Shown here: piece after piece, positions 35,008 to 47,289 of the stretch
Layout of the letters: each line of letters begins with the position of its first letter
Numbering within the stretch: position 1 is the stretch's first letter
Source: Lutraria lutraria
Lineage: Eukaryota > Mollusca > Bivalvia > Venerida > Mactridae
Length of the DNA: 64,000 nucleotides
NCBI GenBank assembly: GCA_964023205.1
Contig: OZ026847.1
Span: 1,252,501-1,316,500 of the forward strand
Direction of reading: 5' to 3'
Notes under the pieces: generated by a model
Seen by the model: only the letters and a program-made list of their open reading frames with translations
Database searches by the model: none
What the model was told of the DNA's origin: nothing
Position numbers and translations under genes: made by a program

Positions 35008-35657
35008 CAACCAGTTATTAATAGTTGATATAATTCCGACAATTTCAATTTTATATTCTCAATCGATGTATTTTAATAAATGAAATATATCACGGTGTAA
35101 CCAAGGCGACAAGAATGATATCCCTACGGTATTTACCATGATGTGTTTGTCACAAAAATAAATCAAAGATATGTTATGTCTATAATTAAGTATGCAGTGC
35201 TGAAAATTAAATAATTATGTTTTCTGTACGAGGTATTTATAATGCGTCAAGTTACCATATAGTCGGGTATTTGCTTCAGTAATGCACTGGAATAGTTTCC
35301 CATTATATGACACGTGCCCAATGTAGTGCACTAAATATCTTAACAAATATGAAAATACTGATTCACATCTGCTTTCTTTATACTGAATGCTAAAACTGCT
35401 AACAACTTATTCATCAATATTACTTAAATCTTACAAAACATGCTTCAACTATGAGAAATGTATTTAGATTTAGAGTAAATAACTGTCGGTGTTTATTTTT
35501 GGCGTGGTTTTATAATGGATAATATTATTATATCATTATTATTATATATTTGCGATTCCGATGCCGACCGCCTAAATCGCCAAAGTAAAACGGGCACCAG
35601 TATTAAGACGTATACAGTATGGGCCTGTTAAAAAGTATAAAAAAATAATAAAAAGTC
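35008..35657. other. AT-rich DNA, nothing identified
   Basis: A short (ATT)n-like stretch occurs near 35520-35550. No gene supported. Confidence 0.4.
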
Positions 35658-35846
35658 TACCATCCACCAATCTCTCCAAAGCTACACACTTTGGGAGTAG
35701 GAAAAATGAGTTGTTGTTAAAGGGTTGTTGCTCTAGAGAGGTTGATAATACTTAGTATTTAAATCGTACAGTTGGGGAAAATCATGCTGTTGTTGTAGGG
35801 AAGTTGTTGCTCAAAGAGAGGGTCGCTCTGGAGAGGTTGTACGGTA
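35658..35846 (+). mobile_element. MITE-like element, family 1
   Basis: The right end reads GGTCGCTCTGGAGAGGTTGT then ACGGTA; the left end is degraded (ACCAATCTCTCCAAAGC). The interior has GTTGTTGCTCTAGAGAGGTT and GAAGTTGTTGCTCAAAGAGA, closest to the copy at 59049-59214. Confidence 0.6.
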
Positions 35847-36709
35847 TCTATATGCATGTTTGATTGCATTAACAGAGTTATTTGTGTGTCCCTGCCTATC
35901 TCTTATCTGTGCATTGAGCATGAAGAATGTAATTATTTGTTAGATAATACGTTTGATGTATTATTTATACTATCACTGATGATTGATTGCGTCCTATTGA
36001 CAGATATGCGTGGTTAACAGTTTTATGTTCTCTTTAAAGTTATAATAGAATTTTTTCCCACCTGGGTGTCACGTGGCACGAATCGCCAAGGTCATTTTCT
36101 CGCTTCAAAGATAGAGTACACCTGGGAGCAGTCTCTCAGCTAGCTAAGCTAACAGTTTCCTCACATATGTTATGTTTCTAATCCCGAACAGGATCTTCAA
36201 ACTTACTGCAGTTAACGTGAACAGATATATTAATTAACATACACGACTTTCTGCACCCTATTGTATTAACATTGGTCAATTCAAACAAATGGGTTAAATA
36301 ACTTAAATTTGAGGTTTTGTTAAAATGGACCAATAATTAAGCAGAAACGAGATGGCTGCTCATGTTACACCAAACGCTAGATGACCTCAACAAATTAACA
36401 GACTATACTAACCAAAGTTTTAAGAAAACGCTTTACCAAACTTTTACTCAAATTTTAACCCAAATTAAAAAACCCAGTGGTAAAATTAACAAATATTTAT
36501 ACAATTGGGTGCAGCATGTGTAAGTTTTATTTAAAATAACATTACTACGTTCAATAAATAAACTAAGAAGCGACACGTGATACTATACTGTCTGATCGTT
36601 TGCGTGATATTGCAAGTTTTGCATTTTAACACAATTGATTGATCTGGTGTTCTATTTTAACAATATTTTCCGTGACATTAACTTTCAATATCGGATATTT
36701 GAAAAAGGA
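35847..36709. other. AT-rich DNA, nothing identified
   Basis: No gene or repeat supported. Confidence 0.4.
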
Positions 36710-36934
36710 TCAAAGCATTGTTTGAGAACGCAATGTGCAGTTTAAAATGTTTAAAACAGAATCATGAATTGTTCTCATGGCTAGACTAAAGTCCCATAAG
36801 CTTATAAATGTATTGGTCCTAATAGTTTCTGTTTGTTCTATAACAGAGGAATCCGGTGTGTTTTCTTCCCGTGCATACTTTATAGCAACAAAAAAATGTT
36901 TCCGAAACCACTGTCGTACTTTTTTCAATATCAT
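36710..36934 (-). CDS. Unrecognised protein-like open frame, low support
   Basis: A minus-strand frame of 74 codons with a protein-like composition (KKVRQWFRKHFFVAIKYARE, then an acidic-polar stretch, then FSLAMRTIHDSVLNILNC). The same DNA on the plus strand (36777-36995) also has an ATG frame, with a hydrophobic N-terminus (LINVLVLIVSVCSI) that could be a signal peptide. Both cannot easily be real, and neither has a family match that I know. Confidence 0.15.
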   Translation of the reverse strand: MILKKVRQWFRKHFFVAIKYAREENTPDSSVIEQTETIRTNTFISLWDFSLAMRTIHDSVLNILNCTLRSQTML

Positions 36935-37149
36935 TAAAATAAATACTATTTATAGAACACCTGAGTTTTCCTGCAGTCATGTTATGCACATGTAGTAAAG
37001 TGACGTCACGCGTTCTACATATTTCAAGTTTACAAAAGCGAAAATCACAGTGAAATGAGTGTTTTTAGAAGAAAAGGGACGTTGTTTCGACGGTAATAAT
37101 TATCTTGGGATAATATCAGCAATTTTATGTTTTAGCATATATTTCTACA

Positions 37150-37178
37150 GTAAAAGGCTAATGGGGCTTTAATGAAGA
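37150..37178 (-). repeat. Solitary TTAAAG-type element end
   Basis: The reverse complement reads TTAAAGCCCCATTAGCCTTT, matching the termini of the elements at 52250-55521 and 59858-59993. I found no partner end nearby. Confidence 0.45.
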
Positions 37179-37848
37179 AAACAACGAGTTGTGGAAGCGA
37201 TTTTTGAATCATTGAAACTGAATAGGTCGTTTCAGAGACCAATCAGACTGGACTGGCATTCGTGTGATCACTTGTTCCTTAACACCAATCTTTACGAACA
37301 CACTGGTTTAACAATAGGCAACCATTCGAATTAATATCATGTTTAGGTGACACTATTGATATAGTAAAGCTATTAACAACATACACATTGCATACCATAT
37401 TACAGAACATGTTTATTTGTTTGTGAAATGTCTAAAAACATTGTACAAGTTTTTTATGACAAAAAGGTTATTAGCGCATGATTGACAGACGTGAATATTC
37501 AATTAATCGTATGTTCCATCCTTTCAGCAGATATTAAGTACAAACTAGTGGTATATAATTAGTATGTCTTTGTCTTGAACTATACATACTTAGAGCTCCT
37601 TTCGTATACTTCACGTCTAATTTCTACTGGTTGAGATAGTGTGTTAACAGCTTCGTTTCGTGTTAAGATTTATGTATTTCCGTTACAGAATCGGTCAAGA
37701 ACGACACAGTTGTTAATTTGTTTGGTTTATAATAATAATATTGCTATAGATTCAGATATGCTTAATTTACAGGAAACTACGAATGTTCTGTCCTTTTACA
37801 ACATCAACAGGGTGATTATTTGAAGTACAAATAATTCAGTAAGTGCAT
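37179..37848. other. AT-rich DNA, nothing identified
   Basis: No gene or repeat supported. Confidence 0.4.
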
Positions 37849-38013
37849 TTAGTCAGAATCATTAAACAACAGCGACAGTCTAACTTGCTCCATAATATCA
37901 TTAAGATGAGAAGATATCATATCATGCAGTGCATCACAGATTTCAATAACAAACGATATTAAGCGCCTTTCAATAGCATCAGTATTTTCACGGGATGGTA
38001 AACTCACAGTGGT
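37849..38013 (-). CDS. Possible terminal exon, unrecognised
   Basis: A minus-strand frame ending in TAA at 37849, with ATG codons near 38011 and 38034. It reads as an amphipathic helical segment (AIERRLISFVIEICDALHDM, then SHLNDIMEQVRLSLLFNDSD). Just upstream on the same strand (about 38036) is ATCCATTGCAG, a fair splice-acceptor sequence in frame with the reading. This could be a last exon. No upstream exon was found in the following kilobase, and I cannot assign a family. Confidence 0.22.
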   Translation of the reverse strand, partial: TTVSLPSRENTDAIERRLISFVIEICDALHDMISSHLNDIMEQVRLSLLFNDSD

Positions 38014-38039
38014 AAGCATAGAGATAATTTTCACTGCAA

Positions 38040-39431
38040 TGGATTTGTTTGATATATGTTAGATTCAAAATAAAATGTTATTCTAAAGGGAGTAGCACCA
38101 GCAACCAGCAATAATGCTCATAACAACAATATTGTTGCTTACATAAATATTTACTTCCAATTACAATTTCCTCATGAGGTGATTAAATATTATCATTATA
38201 CTGAGGGATCACGTGTTGAGAAAGTCCAAAACTGTCTAAGATGATACAATTTCTTAAAGCATTTTAAAACAGACAGTTCGCATCCTTTTTTGCCATTCTA
38301 TTGAACATTTCATTGTAGAACATTTTTACAGCGTTTTCAAATATTACACACAGCGCCACGAGCAAAATCTGTACAGATCTGTCTACGAACTGAAAACAAC
38401 ATTGCTAAAATTTCATTCTGAAGCTTAACATATGCAAACATTGGCTTTATTATGGAATTAAAAATCACATAGTTCGTAGATTTACATAAAGGAAAGTCTA
38501 GTTATGTCATCGGCACACGAACCAATGAACATTCGTGTCTATGTATTGAGTTTACCAACAAGTTGGAGTAGTTTTATAAGTATTGTGTTTCGACAAGAAT
38601 ACACTTGATACACATGTACTTGCATGTTGTCTCACCATATGTTGCTAAATTGACTACTTACGAAAATAATTGTTTTCAAAGTGTAGCTGACTTTCTAGGT
38701 GCCGTGTTGCCAATATATAGTCAGAGCAATGGTTAAAATTGTCAAATGTGACGTGCATGAATACGTCGTTTACCTTCCATTATCGCCAGACCTAATTGCT
38801 AAGGCTTGGTTAAGCTGTTAATTGTAATAAAACAGTACCAAATGTCACGATAAATGACGGATAGAGGCTAGACATAAATCACTCAGATAGAAGTAATAAC
38901 GCACCAATATGCCAAACAATCATTAATTTTGTCATCTTCCTCGCACAATAAATATCCTATAACGTGACACCGTCTCAATAAAATTAAGATTCTTAGCTTG
39001 TATAGCGCACTATTAATGATTTCCCAAAGTCGTCATTGTTACTCTTAAGCACTATTTATTCCTTTAATGCACGCATATAAACCGTGACCATAAAATGTTA
39101 CGGGACGGCTGAAATGGTAATTTAATTATAATAGTGCCATGCACAAATGTTGACTTACTTACCTAACAGTTTAAATACATAATACATAACAGACCAGGCT
39201 ATATAAGACGTTACACCTCGATATATATATGCGTTAGTTTCACGAAATTGTAACTTCGTTGTGGTAAAAATTGCACAGAATAAAGTAATTATTCAAACTA
39301 CATGTATGTGCTTTTATCAAATACATATTTTGAAGTATTCGTCGTAAATTTAGTGGGGATATCGCTTGAAATTGGAAATTAAATGCAAAAATGATAACTC
39401 AATCCGAAACATTGTTTATAGAATGCATTAT
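38040..39431. other. AT-rich DNA, nothing identified
   Basis: No gene or repeat supported. Confidence 0.4.
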
Positions 39432-39500
39432 AGCAGCAGCAGCAACAACAACAACATTAGCAGCAGCAGCAGCAGCAACAACAACATTAGCAGCAACAAC
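39432..39500. repeat. (CAG)n/(CAA)n trinucleotide tract
   Basis: Alternating runs of AGC and AAC triplets, with the phrase AACAACAACATTAGCAGCAG duplicated. Confidence 0.9.
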
Positions 39501-39994
39501 ATAATCCTAGTACCGCTACAAGCATTACAAAGTCGTATAATGTTAGATATGGTAACATAAGTGTTTCACACGCTGGATGATTTATTTACAGTTACAAGTT
39601 ATCCCGAGTAATGTAATATTAGCGCCATGTCTGATAGAACAATTCATATTCCATTTGGCAGATGTTTGCTACATATAGTAGAAATGTAATTATGCATGCG
39701 ACTGTTCGCTAATTCAACACATAACAATAGTTAATTATCGTGAACAATTGTATGACATCGTATTCAAATGAATAAGTTATGTGTTTTTTTTTGTGTGAAT
39801 GAATGGATGAAATGTTGGTAGGTTTTGTTTTTGTTTTGCTGATGATGGGCAGTGAGTGATTGAAAGATTCAAGCCAAGAAAAAAATATTTAACCTGTCGG
39901 GTCTTGACCAACTCGTACAACGAAACTGGACTATATTACAGTATTTTGGTCTTTCATCGATAGAATGATCATATAATGAAGACACTGAATCTGA
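39501..39994. other. AT-rich DNA, nothing identified
   Basis: No gene supported. Confidence 0.4.
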
Positions 39995-40470
39995 CTTACG
40001 GTCTTGAATCCGTGTGTTGCGGTCTTGAGACCGTGTGGTGCGGCCTTGGATCCGTGTGGTGCGGTCTTGAATCAGTGTGGTGCGGCCTTGAATCCATGTG
40101 ATGCGTCTTGAATCCGTGTGGTGCGGCCTTGAATCTGTGTACTGCGGTCTTGAATCCGTGTGATGCGGCCTTGAATCCGTGTGATGCGGCCTTAAATCCG
40201 TGTGTTGCGGTCTTGAATCCGTGTGCTGCGGCCTTGAATCCGTGTGCTGTGGTCTTGAATCCGTGTGCCGCGGCCTTGAATCCGTGTGCTGCGGTTTTGA
40301 ATCCGTGTGATGCGGCCTTGAATCCGTGTGATGCGGCCTTAAATCCGTGTGTTGCGGTCTTGAATCCGTGTGCTGCGGCCTTGAATCCGTGTGCTGCGGT
40401 CTTGAATCCGTGTGCCGCGGCCTTGAATCCGTGTGCTGCGGTTTTGAATCCGTGTGATGCGGCCTTGGAG
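39995..40470. repeat. 21-bp minisatellite with 147-bp higher-order repeat
   Basis: The unit is CTTGAATCCGTGTGCTGCGG plus one base, GC-rich against its surroundings. Seven-unit blocks repeat almost exactly: the diagnostic CTTAAATCCG variant at 40191 recurs at 40338, a spacing of 147 bp. Flanking units are more diverged. The open frames (HTDSRPQ or NPCAAAL repeats) are by-products of a period divisible by three. Confidence 0.93.
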
Positions 40471-42188
40471 CCATGTACCCTTTGTGAAGACCCCGGTTCT
40501 GTGTGCAGCAGGTCTTAAATTGTTTGTGAAGACGCTAGATATGAGTGTAGGCATTTAACATTATGGATACCATAAAAGTGTTTGTTCGGATCTTTATCTT
40601 TTGTTAAGGCTCTGAATATATGTATGAATGTACTGAATCTGGAATGGATCCCTTGTTAAGGTGTTGGTATGGGTGTAAATGCTATGTATTTTGGTTTGGT
40701 TATGTATCAGAGATTAATTCAGAGATTAATCTTTGACATAATCAAATATCTACCGTGGGTAAATAATCAAGCAATAAAAGCAATAACTAAATTAATATGT
40801 GCAATGGACGACATTATGTTTGCAACCGGTTAATTTGTTTGTAAATCATTGACTTTAATATGTATTATTAAAACAACATAATTTTTAGTGATCAAGTTAT
40901 TCCATATCTAATCAGATTCGAAGATGAAGTTGACAACAGTATGTTGAAAGAGCATTGTAGGAACATAGCTTAACTGTGTGTGGGTTCCTCCGTCAGTGTG
41001 TTCATGTATTAATGCGCCCCCTAGGAGGTGGATTTATACAAGAAATAATAATTCAATATGAAAGCAGAATCCAATGGGAAGTTCTCATATATTGGGTTTA
41101 ATGGTGAAATATTTCCATCCATAGTATGGTACGAAAACATCAGAAACATAATAATCACATACTTTGGCAAGAACACTGCTCTCTTATCACAACCAGAAAG
41201 ATATGCAACGCTTGCAAAAATACTTCATCATGATCATTGCAATCGTGTACATCATGAATATTGTCTTCACGTTACGTTAACCACATGTTTCCCTCGAGCA
41301 ATTCCAAGCACATGTCATGTACACATGACAGACGGTGTAGTAATTAACGGAACATTAGATCAGAGGTGTACCTGTTGAAAGCAACACTTATGTTTGATAC
41401 ATGTATAACATAACTTACTTTCAACGTCTGTAAGAATTAGCCAAACTGACATATTGTATGCCATACTTACATCAACCGCCCACTGGACATTGTATAAAGA
41501 ACAGTTTTTATGATAAATACTTACACTTACGTTGATTTATGTTAAGATTAGAAGAATTTGTATAGAAAAGGTTTGATTGAAATGTCTCTATATTACTTAT
41601 AGAGGACAATACACTTGAGACGTCTGGTCGTACGCATTTAATATACTTAGCTTATTGTCTTTTATTCTTCCGGACTGACCGATAAATATGATAACACTTT
41701 CCTATTTGTATGAAAGTAAATTCACAGAGGAATATATAGCCACATCGCATTGAATAATTGTTGAGGTAGGTAGTGTATATCTGGGATGAAGATCTTATAT
41801 ACTAAAAGCTGGTATGTAGGGCACTTTTAACAGCCGAGAATATCGTGATAAAATACGCGACTGAAGATATTGGTATTTTTAATTAGGATTGGTGTAATAA
41901 AAACATAGAATGCATCAATATACACTAATAATACATTCCTGACATAAGACTGAAACAATATGACTAATTGATATTATTTACAACAACACCATTATGTATT
42001 AATATGTATGTCTTGAAAACTTCTACCTTTTATACCAAATTACAGATGATGCGAAATACTACAAACAAACAGGTCAATACATACATCACAGATACCCATG
42101 GTAAAATCGACTATACTGAACAATTTAATTGATCAAAGCACATTAACTGTTGAACTCTCTAGAGATAATTCGGTTGTTACATGTAACG
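40471..42188. other. AT-rich DNA, nothing firmly identified
   Basis: A 106-codon ATG frame at 41058-41378 (plus) is Cys/His-containing near its end but matches nothing I know, and I do not promote it. A palindrome CCCCCTAGGAGG occurs near 41017. Confidence 0.35.
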
Positions 42189-43088
42189 CCGGTGTAACGT
42201 TTTCAAGCTGCCCCTTTTTCAGGTTACCCCCCCCCCCCCCCGGTAACTTAAAAACGTTTTCATTGCACCGGCCCCGGTAACATTAAAACGTTTTCAAACT
42301 CCCTCCCCCGTTTTAATAATCCCCCCTCCCTATGTTGATTCTTCATTGCGAAAACGTTTATATTTCAGGTTATAATTTATACTAAATGATTCACAGTCAA
42401 CATGGTTTATTTTCATATATATTCCTGTATTTCTAAACTGAATATACGCAATAATTATATGAAGTTATGGAATCCTATAAGGGTTAAGGATAGTACGCGC
42501 CTTTATTCAGTTAATTAACAAAAATGCAAGACATGACCTGTGCAATTCTACACTTACTTGTGTTCAGAAAAATTATTGTTTTATATATTTTTTGTCAAAA
42601 TGATTCAAGATTGCATTGGTATTTCAGCAATAACGCTCATAGGATTCCATAATGAAGGAATGGACTTGTCAGTATGTATGACGTCATTTTATTTCGTCGT
42701 ATGATTTCATCACGAGGACCGCTTGTATAGTCTCATATAACTGTAGTACATGTATGCTTTTATGTGTTTGAAATTGTAATCTCATTCGTGTGCAAGCTCT
42801 CTCTTATTATGAATTTTCGATTTATTACCCGGGGGTATTCTGAAAACGTTTTCAAAGCGCCCACAGGGTAATCTGAAAACGTTTTCAAAGCGCCCCGGGG
42901 TAACCTGAAAACGTTTTCAGATTACCGGGTAGGGCATTTGAAAATGGAGGAGGTAATTTCAAAACGTTTTAATTGTACCCCTCCCGGCAACTTAAAAACG
43001 TTTTCAAATTCCCGGGGGTACTCTGAAAACGTTTTAAAGTTACCGGGGGGTAACTTGAAACGGGGGGAGCTTGAAAACGTTACACCGG
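42189..43088 (+). mobile_element. Palindrome-rich element P, first copy of a head-to-tail pair
   Basis: The termini are inverted: CCGGTGTAACGTTTTCAAGC on the left and GCTTGAAAACGTTACACCGG on the right. Both terminal regions are studded with the 14-bp palindrome TGAAAACGTTTTCA or variants, separated by GTAA/TTAC and runs of C or G. The centre (about 42340-42830) is AT-rich and non-coding. No target duplication was resolved, and I do not assign a superfamily. Confidence 0.75.
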
Positions 43089-44006
43089 TGTAACACTTTC
43101 AAGCTCTGTTGCAACCAAACTTGTAATAAAAACCAAACTTGTAATATTTATTACATGTTTGACTGTATGGATAGATGTTAAATTGAATATGAAAAAATAA
43201 AGGTCATTTCAAGCGCTAGTGACCTTGATTAGGTCAGCACGTGCTAATTAATGGGGCGGAACACATCAGTAAGTTAATGAGTCCAAAAGTAAAATCTTAC
43301 TTCAGCTTGAAAATTTTATTACAAGTTTGGTTATTACAAGTTTGGTTGCAACAAAGCTCCCCCTTTTTCAGGTTAACCCCCTGTAACTTAAAAACGTTTT
43401 CAAAGTACCGGCCCCGGTAACAATAAAACGCATTCAATCTCCCTCCCGCGTTTTAATAACCCCCCCCCCCCTCCCTATGTTGATTCTTCATGGCAAAAAC
43501 GTTTTTATTTCAGGTTATAATTCATACTAAATGATTCACAGTCAACATGGTTTATTGACATGTAATTCCTGTATTTCTAAACTGAATATACACAATAATT
43601 ATATGAAGCTATGGAATCCTATTAGGGTTATGGAGAGTACGCGCTTTTATTCAATTAATTAAGAAAAATGCAAGACATGACCTGTGCAATTCCACACTTA
43701 CTAGTTTTCAGAAAACTAACAAAAATTATTGTTTTTATATATATATTTTTTTTAGCAAATAACGCTCATGGGATTCCATAATGGGGTAATCTGAAAACGT
43801 TTTCAAAGCGCCCCCGGGGTAACCTGAAAACGTTTTCAGATTACCGGGTAGGGCATTTGAAAATGGAGGGGGTAATTTCAAAACGTTTTAATTGTACCCC
43901 TCCCGGTAACTTAAAAACGTTTTCAAATTCCCGGGGGTACTCTGAAAACGTTTTAAAGTTACCGGGGGGTAACTTGAAACGGGGGAGCTTGAAAACGTTA
44001 CACCGG
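43085..44006 (+). mobile_element. Palindrome-rich element P, second copy, internally deleted and interrupted
   Basis: It follows copy one in the same orientation and shares the TTACACCGGTGTAA junction with it. Central landmarks (CCCTATGTTGATTCTTCAT, ATGATTCACAGTCAACATGG, CAAGACATGACCTGTGCAAT) match copy one. Relative to copy one it lacks about 200 bp (equivalent to 42650-42860) and contains the 247-bp MITE at 43107-43353. Confidence 0.75.
43107..43353. mobile_element. 247-bp MITE inserted in element P copy two
   Basis: Its terminal inverted repeats open TGTTGCAACCAAACTTGTAA and close with the inverse, ending GGTTTGGTTGCAACA-like sequence. The subterminal ACCAAACTTGTAATA is present twice at each end. 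It is flanked by AAGCTC at 43101-43106 and 43354-43359, a 6-bp target duplication. Removing it restores the expected left end of element P. Confidence 0.8.
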
Positions 44007-45217
44007 GTGAAAATAAGTCACCAAAGCAATTTGATTGACGTTATAATGTCACAGGGACAACGTCCGTGTGCCTGTCGTCCCATTGGAACTAGATTTAACG
44101 CATCAGATAGATTTAAGGACTTGATAAGTTAGACAATGTACTGACCTTATATCGTCGTCTTTGTCTTCTACTAAGATATCCATTATAGATGCCACAACAC
44201 CGCGAATAGTTTCAAATAATTGCCACTTGTTATGATGTTAGCGATAACAAACAAATGACGTTAAAATTATACTTCAAGTCTTCATGAATATATATAATTA
44301 TATCATGCTAACACATTTTAATCTTTATTATAATATATTTTTTAAGTCTTCATGAAGAAATTGTTTATTATTCAAAAATTATCTATAACAATATCTTCCT
44401 TTATTATTTGCAATTGTCGTCATTCATATTTTTCCAGACATTAAAGTTTTATGTTTCAGCATTTAATATCAAAACGTCAAGAATCTACAAAAACATACTA
44501 GTTTTATAAGCAAGTTCTACTGTTGGCTAATAATCCAAGTAACAAAGTGTATTGAAAACTCAGTTATATCTAATTCTTTCATCCATTCTCGCCAGAAACT
44601 GGCTTAATTAAAACTGTTTTATCATAACAACATCGAAAGTCGTAAAATGTCTGTAAATGTGTTCCTAGAATACATTCCCGTGAAATGTCATGTATTGTTA
44701 TCCAAAAGTAACATTAAACTGCACTCCGTTAAATCAATTTGTTTGGGAAAAGTTTAGTATTATATCCCAGGAACCTTTTCATCTGAGGTATTTTGTCGAA
44801 CACATTATCATTCTTTTTTTCTTAATATCATATCAACCAACAGATGCGCAAGATCGACGAAACTTGTCGAATGAAACTATTGGAAAATATGGAATACAGC
44901 GTCTTATATCTCAGAAATATTGAAATACTGAATGGCTTCTTGGAACTTGCAATAAATTATCGTTGAACAGGAAAATGCAAATATGTGAACGGAAACAAGT
45001 GTCGCTGATTGCTTAACAAAAATAAAAATGTCGGTTATTCAATAAAAAACGATCTTTTGTGTCTGATTAAATTTGTTAAAATCAAACCAATGCTGAAAAT
45101 AAAAACAGTTAGACAGACTTGTGTCTCTGAAGCTGGTTGAGTTCCTTTTTTCTTAAATGCTACATTTTCATACTCTAAACAATGTATGGTATTTCTTCAC
45201 CTCTTAGATTCAGTAAA
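44007..45217. other. AT-rich DNA, nothing firmly identified
   Basis: A short plus-strand run at 44049-44132 (MSQGQRPCACRPIGTRFNAS...) looks protein-like but is only 28 codons from its ATG and has no other support. Confidence 0.35.
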
Positions 45218-45350
45218 CCTGTATTAGTGACCACCTTATAAAAAGGCCACACTGCGAATAAAGGTCATTCGTTGAGACACAGTCGCTGATTATTTAGAAC
45301 AAATTGACCTTCGAATAAAGGCCACCTGTCAATAAAGGTCACATTGTTTA
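45218..45350. mobile_element. MITE-like relic with GGTCAC/GGCCAC phrases
   Basis: It opens CAGTAAACCTGTATTAGTGA and continues with several GAATAAAGGCCAC or AATAAAGGTCA phrases. The left end resembles the TACAGT-AACC termini of other short elements; no right terminus is clear. A related phrase lies at 49508-49535. Confidence 0.4.
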
Positions 45351-45874
45351 CATGTTTGACTTTATATAAATTAAAATTGTAATAAATGCTTTTTTGAAAA
45401 CATAAGAATAAAAAGTGCCTTCAAATATCCACCTAAACTTACGAGTATTTGTAAGTTTCATTCACCAGCATAATCGTGTCGTATAATTGATGGATCTTTA
45501 AATAATTCTACTGAATTTAATAAATTATACGACATTCGGACGCATTTCCATTTGCCGCACCACATTTAGCATACCAAGCAGAACAGACCAAACTAGAATT
45601 TGAATACTTCTGACATTAGACAGCTAGACGGGAGACTCAATTCGGAAGTGAGTTTTTACATAATCCCAGTTTTGGCGGAACAAGCGTCAAAATTAGATTT
45701 CAACAAAAAACAACATTCCTTATGCTAAAGCTGATTGAAAAATATCCGATAATGATAGGGCTGAATGAGTCGTGATTAAGAATTCATCAAGTCTACCGCA
45801 GGATGTCCGTCCATGGTCTATTTTTATTGGTTCTCTTATTCTATGTATTTTTTTTTTGTGGAAAAATGATAATT

Positions 45875-46170
45875 CAGCTTACCATAGCCGTCACTCGCTC
45901 TCGGCTGCGCATGGATTTTGATGCATACCTATGTACTACGTTTTTCTACATCCGCCTATCAAGTGTTTAAATGGTTCCCGTTCCTTGTTGCAGCGAAAAT
46001 ATATGTACAGTCAATCTTGCTCATGCGACTACGTGTATTAAGCGACCTTTTTCTTAAGCGACCACTTCAAAATCCCCCCAGAATGTTTTTGCAATATGTT
46101 TTTAATGTATTAAGCGACCATTGCTAAAAAATGTATATTCAGTGTCCATGATTACTGTCAGTACTTTGAT
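45875..46170 (+). repeat. Dispersed repeat X copy interrupted near its centre
   Basis: It shares GCCGTCACTCGCTC, CTATGTACTACG, CTACATCCGCC, TTCCCGTTCCTTGTTGCAG and, after a break, CAGTACTTTGATATC with repeat X. The break at about 46000-46130 is filled by a TACAGTCAATCTTGCTC sequence with three AAGCGACC phrases, resembling another TACAGT-type element inserted near the site of the 39-bp unit. Confidence 0.6.
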
Positions 46171-46441
46171 ATCATTGCGATGCCTTTGGCGTACACTATC
46201 TTATAGATAATAACGAACAAAAACATCACAAATGATTAACTTACTTGATGATTGCATAGCGAAAGTCAGTGTTACAGTAGCATTGACATTTCGTTTTGAT
46301 ATACTTTGTATTTATTAAAACTTTATGCCTTATGTAGAGGATTAAACCTATCCCAGATTGTTATAATGTGTTGTTGCTCATAACAACATCATTCTCAAGA
46401 TAGAACGCTCTATTGATCGACGCAAGAACTAATTTAATACA
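46171..46441. other. AT-rich DNA, nothing identified
   Basis: No feature supported. Confidence 0.35.
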
Positions 46442-46586
46442 TACAGTGCAAACTCTCAAGAGCGGTCCTCTCTCAAGCAACATCTTCCCTTCAATTAATG
46501 TAACCCCTCAAGTACAACAACATCTCAAGAACAACTTTATTTTGCTTTCCCCAAAGGGTGTTATACTTTTGAGAGGTTGCACTGTA
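46442..46586 (-). mobile_element. MITE-like element, family 1, reverse orientation
   Basis: It opens TACAGTGCAAACTCTCAAGA and closes TTTTGAGAGGTTGCACTGTA, with TA edges. The interior has CTCAAGCAACATCTTCCCTTC, the inverse of the GTTGTTGCTC phrases in the other copies. Confidence 0.65.
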
Positions 46587-47289
46587 ATTCTGTGAGCGAT
46601 AAGACTGACAAATCTTACAATTTGCTTTGTGTCAGAGTATATCAATGTGTGTCGTTTGTTGGTTTGACCTTTGAGTCATCGGAGAAGCATATATACAGGA
46701 AAACGGTCTCGTGAAAGAAAAGCTTACTCCCTGGAGTATTTGTCGTTGAAAACTGATTTTCAAAGACATCACTTAATCTCCCTGGACAATTAACAATCAC
46801 TAGAAGCCTTTTATCAAAATAACTTGTCAAATTGTTGAATGATGTCTTTATACATCATGTAATCAACACATCAGATTGTTACAAAGGAACGAATGAAACA
46901 CACAGTGACAGAAACAAAGACAGTAGGAATCTTCAGAGACATTTCTTTTTGATGCGTTATTTCATATTTAGTATCTATATGTCTGTAAATATAGCTTACC
47001 TATACTTACTGAAACAAATACAGTTGCGTATACATTGTATTTCTTTTCACACAAATAAATGATTGCAATTTTTAACAACGTTTTACTGTCTTTCTTGACG
47101 GATTAGTTTAGAATTATACGAGTTTGTACTTCTCTTGGTTTTGATATACAATGTACACGTATAAGTATACATGTATTATCATACTGGTTTTAATTTTCAA
47201 TGTTATAAGATTTACATCCAACATAAAATATATATTACCATATTAATATAATAATAATACTTTTATGTTGGTGAAGATCTGAATTCATG
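46587..47289. other. AT-rich DNA, nothing firmly identified
   Basis: A 62-codon minus frame at 46642-46830 is mildly protein-like (LLVIVNCPGRLSDVFENQFS) but unrecognised and lacks an ATG start. Confidence 0.35.

Noticed and set aside
39869..40518. HTDSRPQ and NPCAAAL repeat proteins on opposite strands
   Set aside because: Both arise from the 21-bp array; neither has supporting context.
41058..41378. 106-codon ATG open frame
   Set aside because: No recognisable domain, no splice or promoter context; length alone is not enough.
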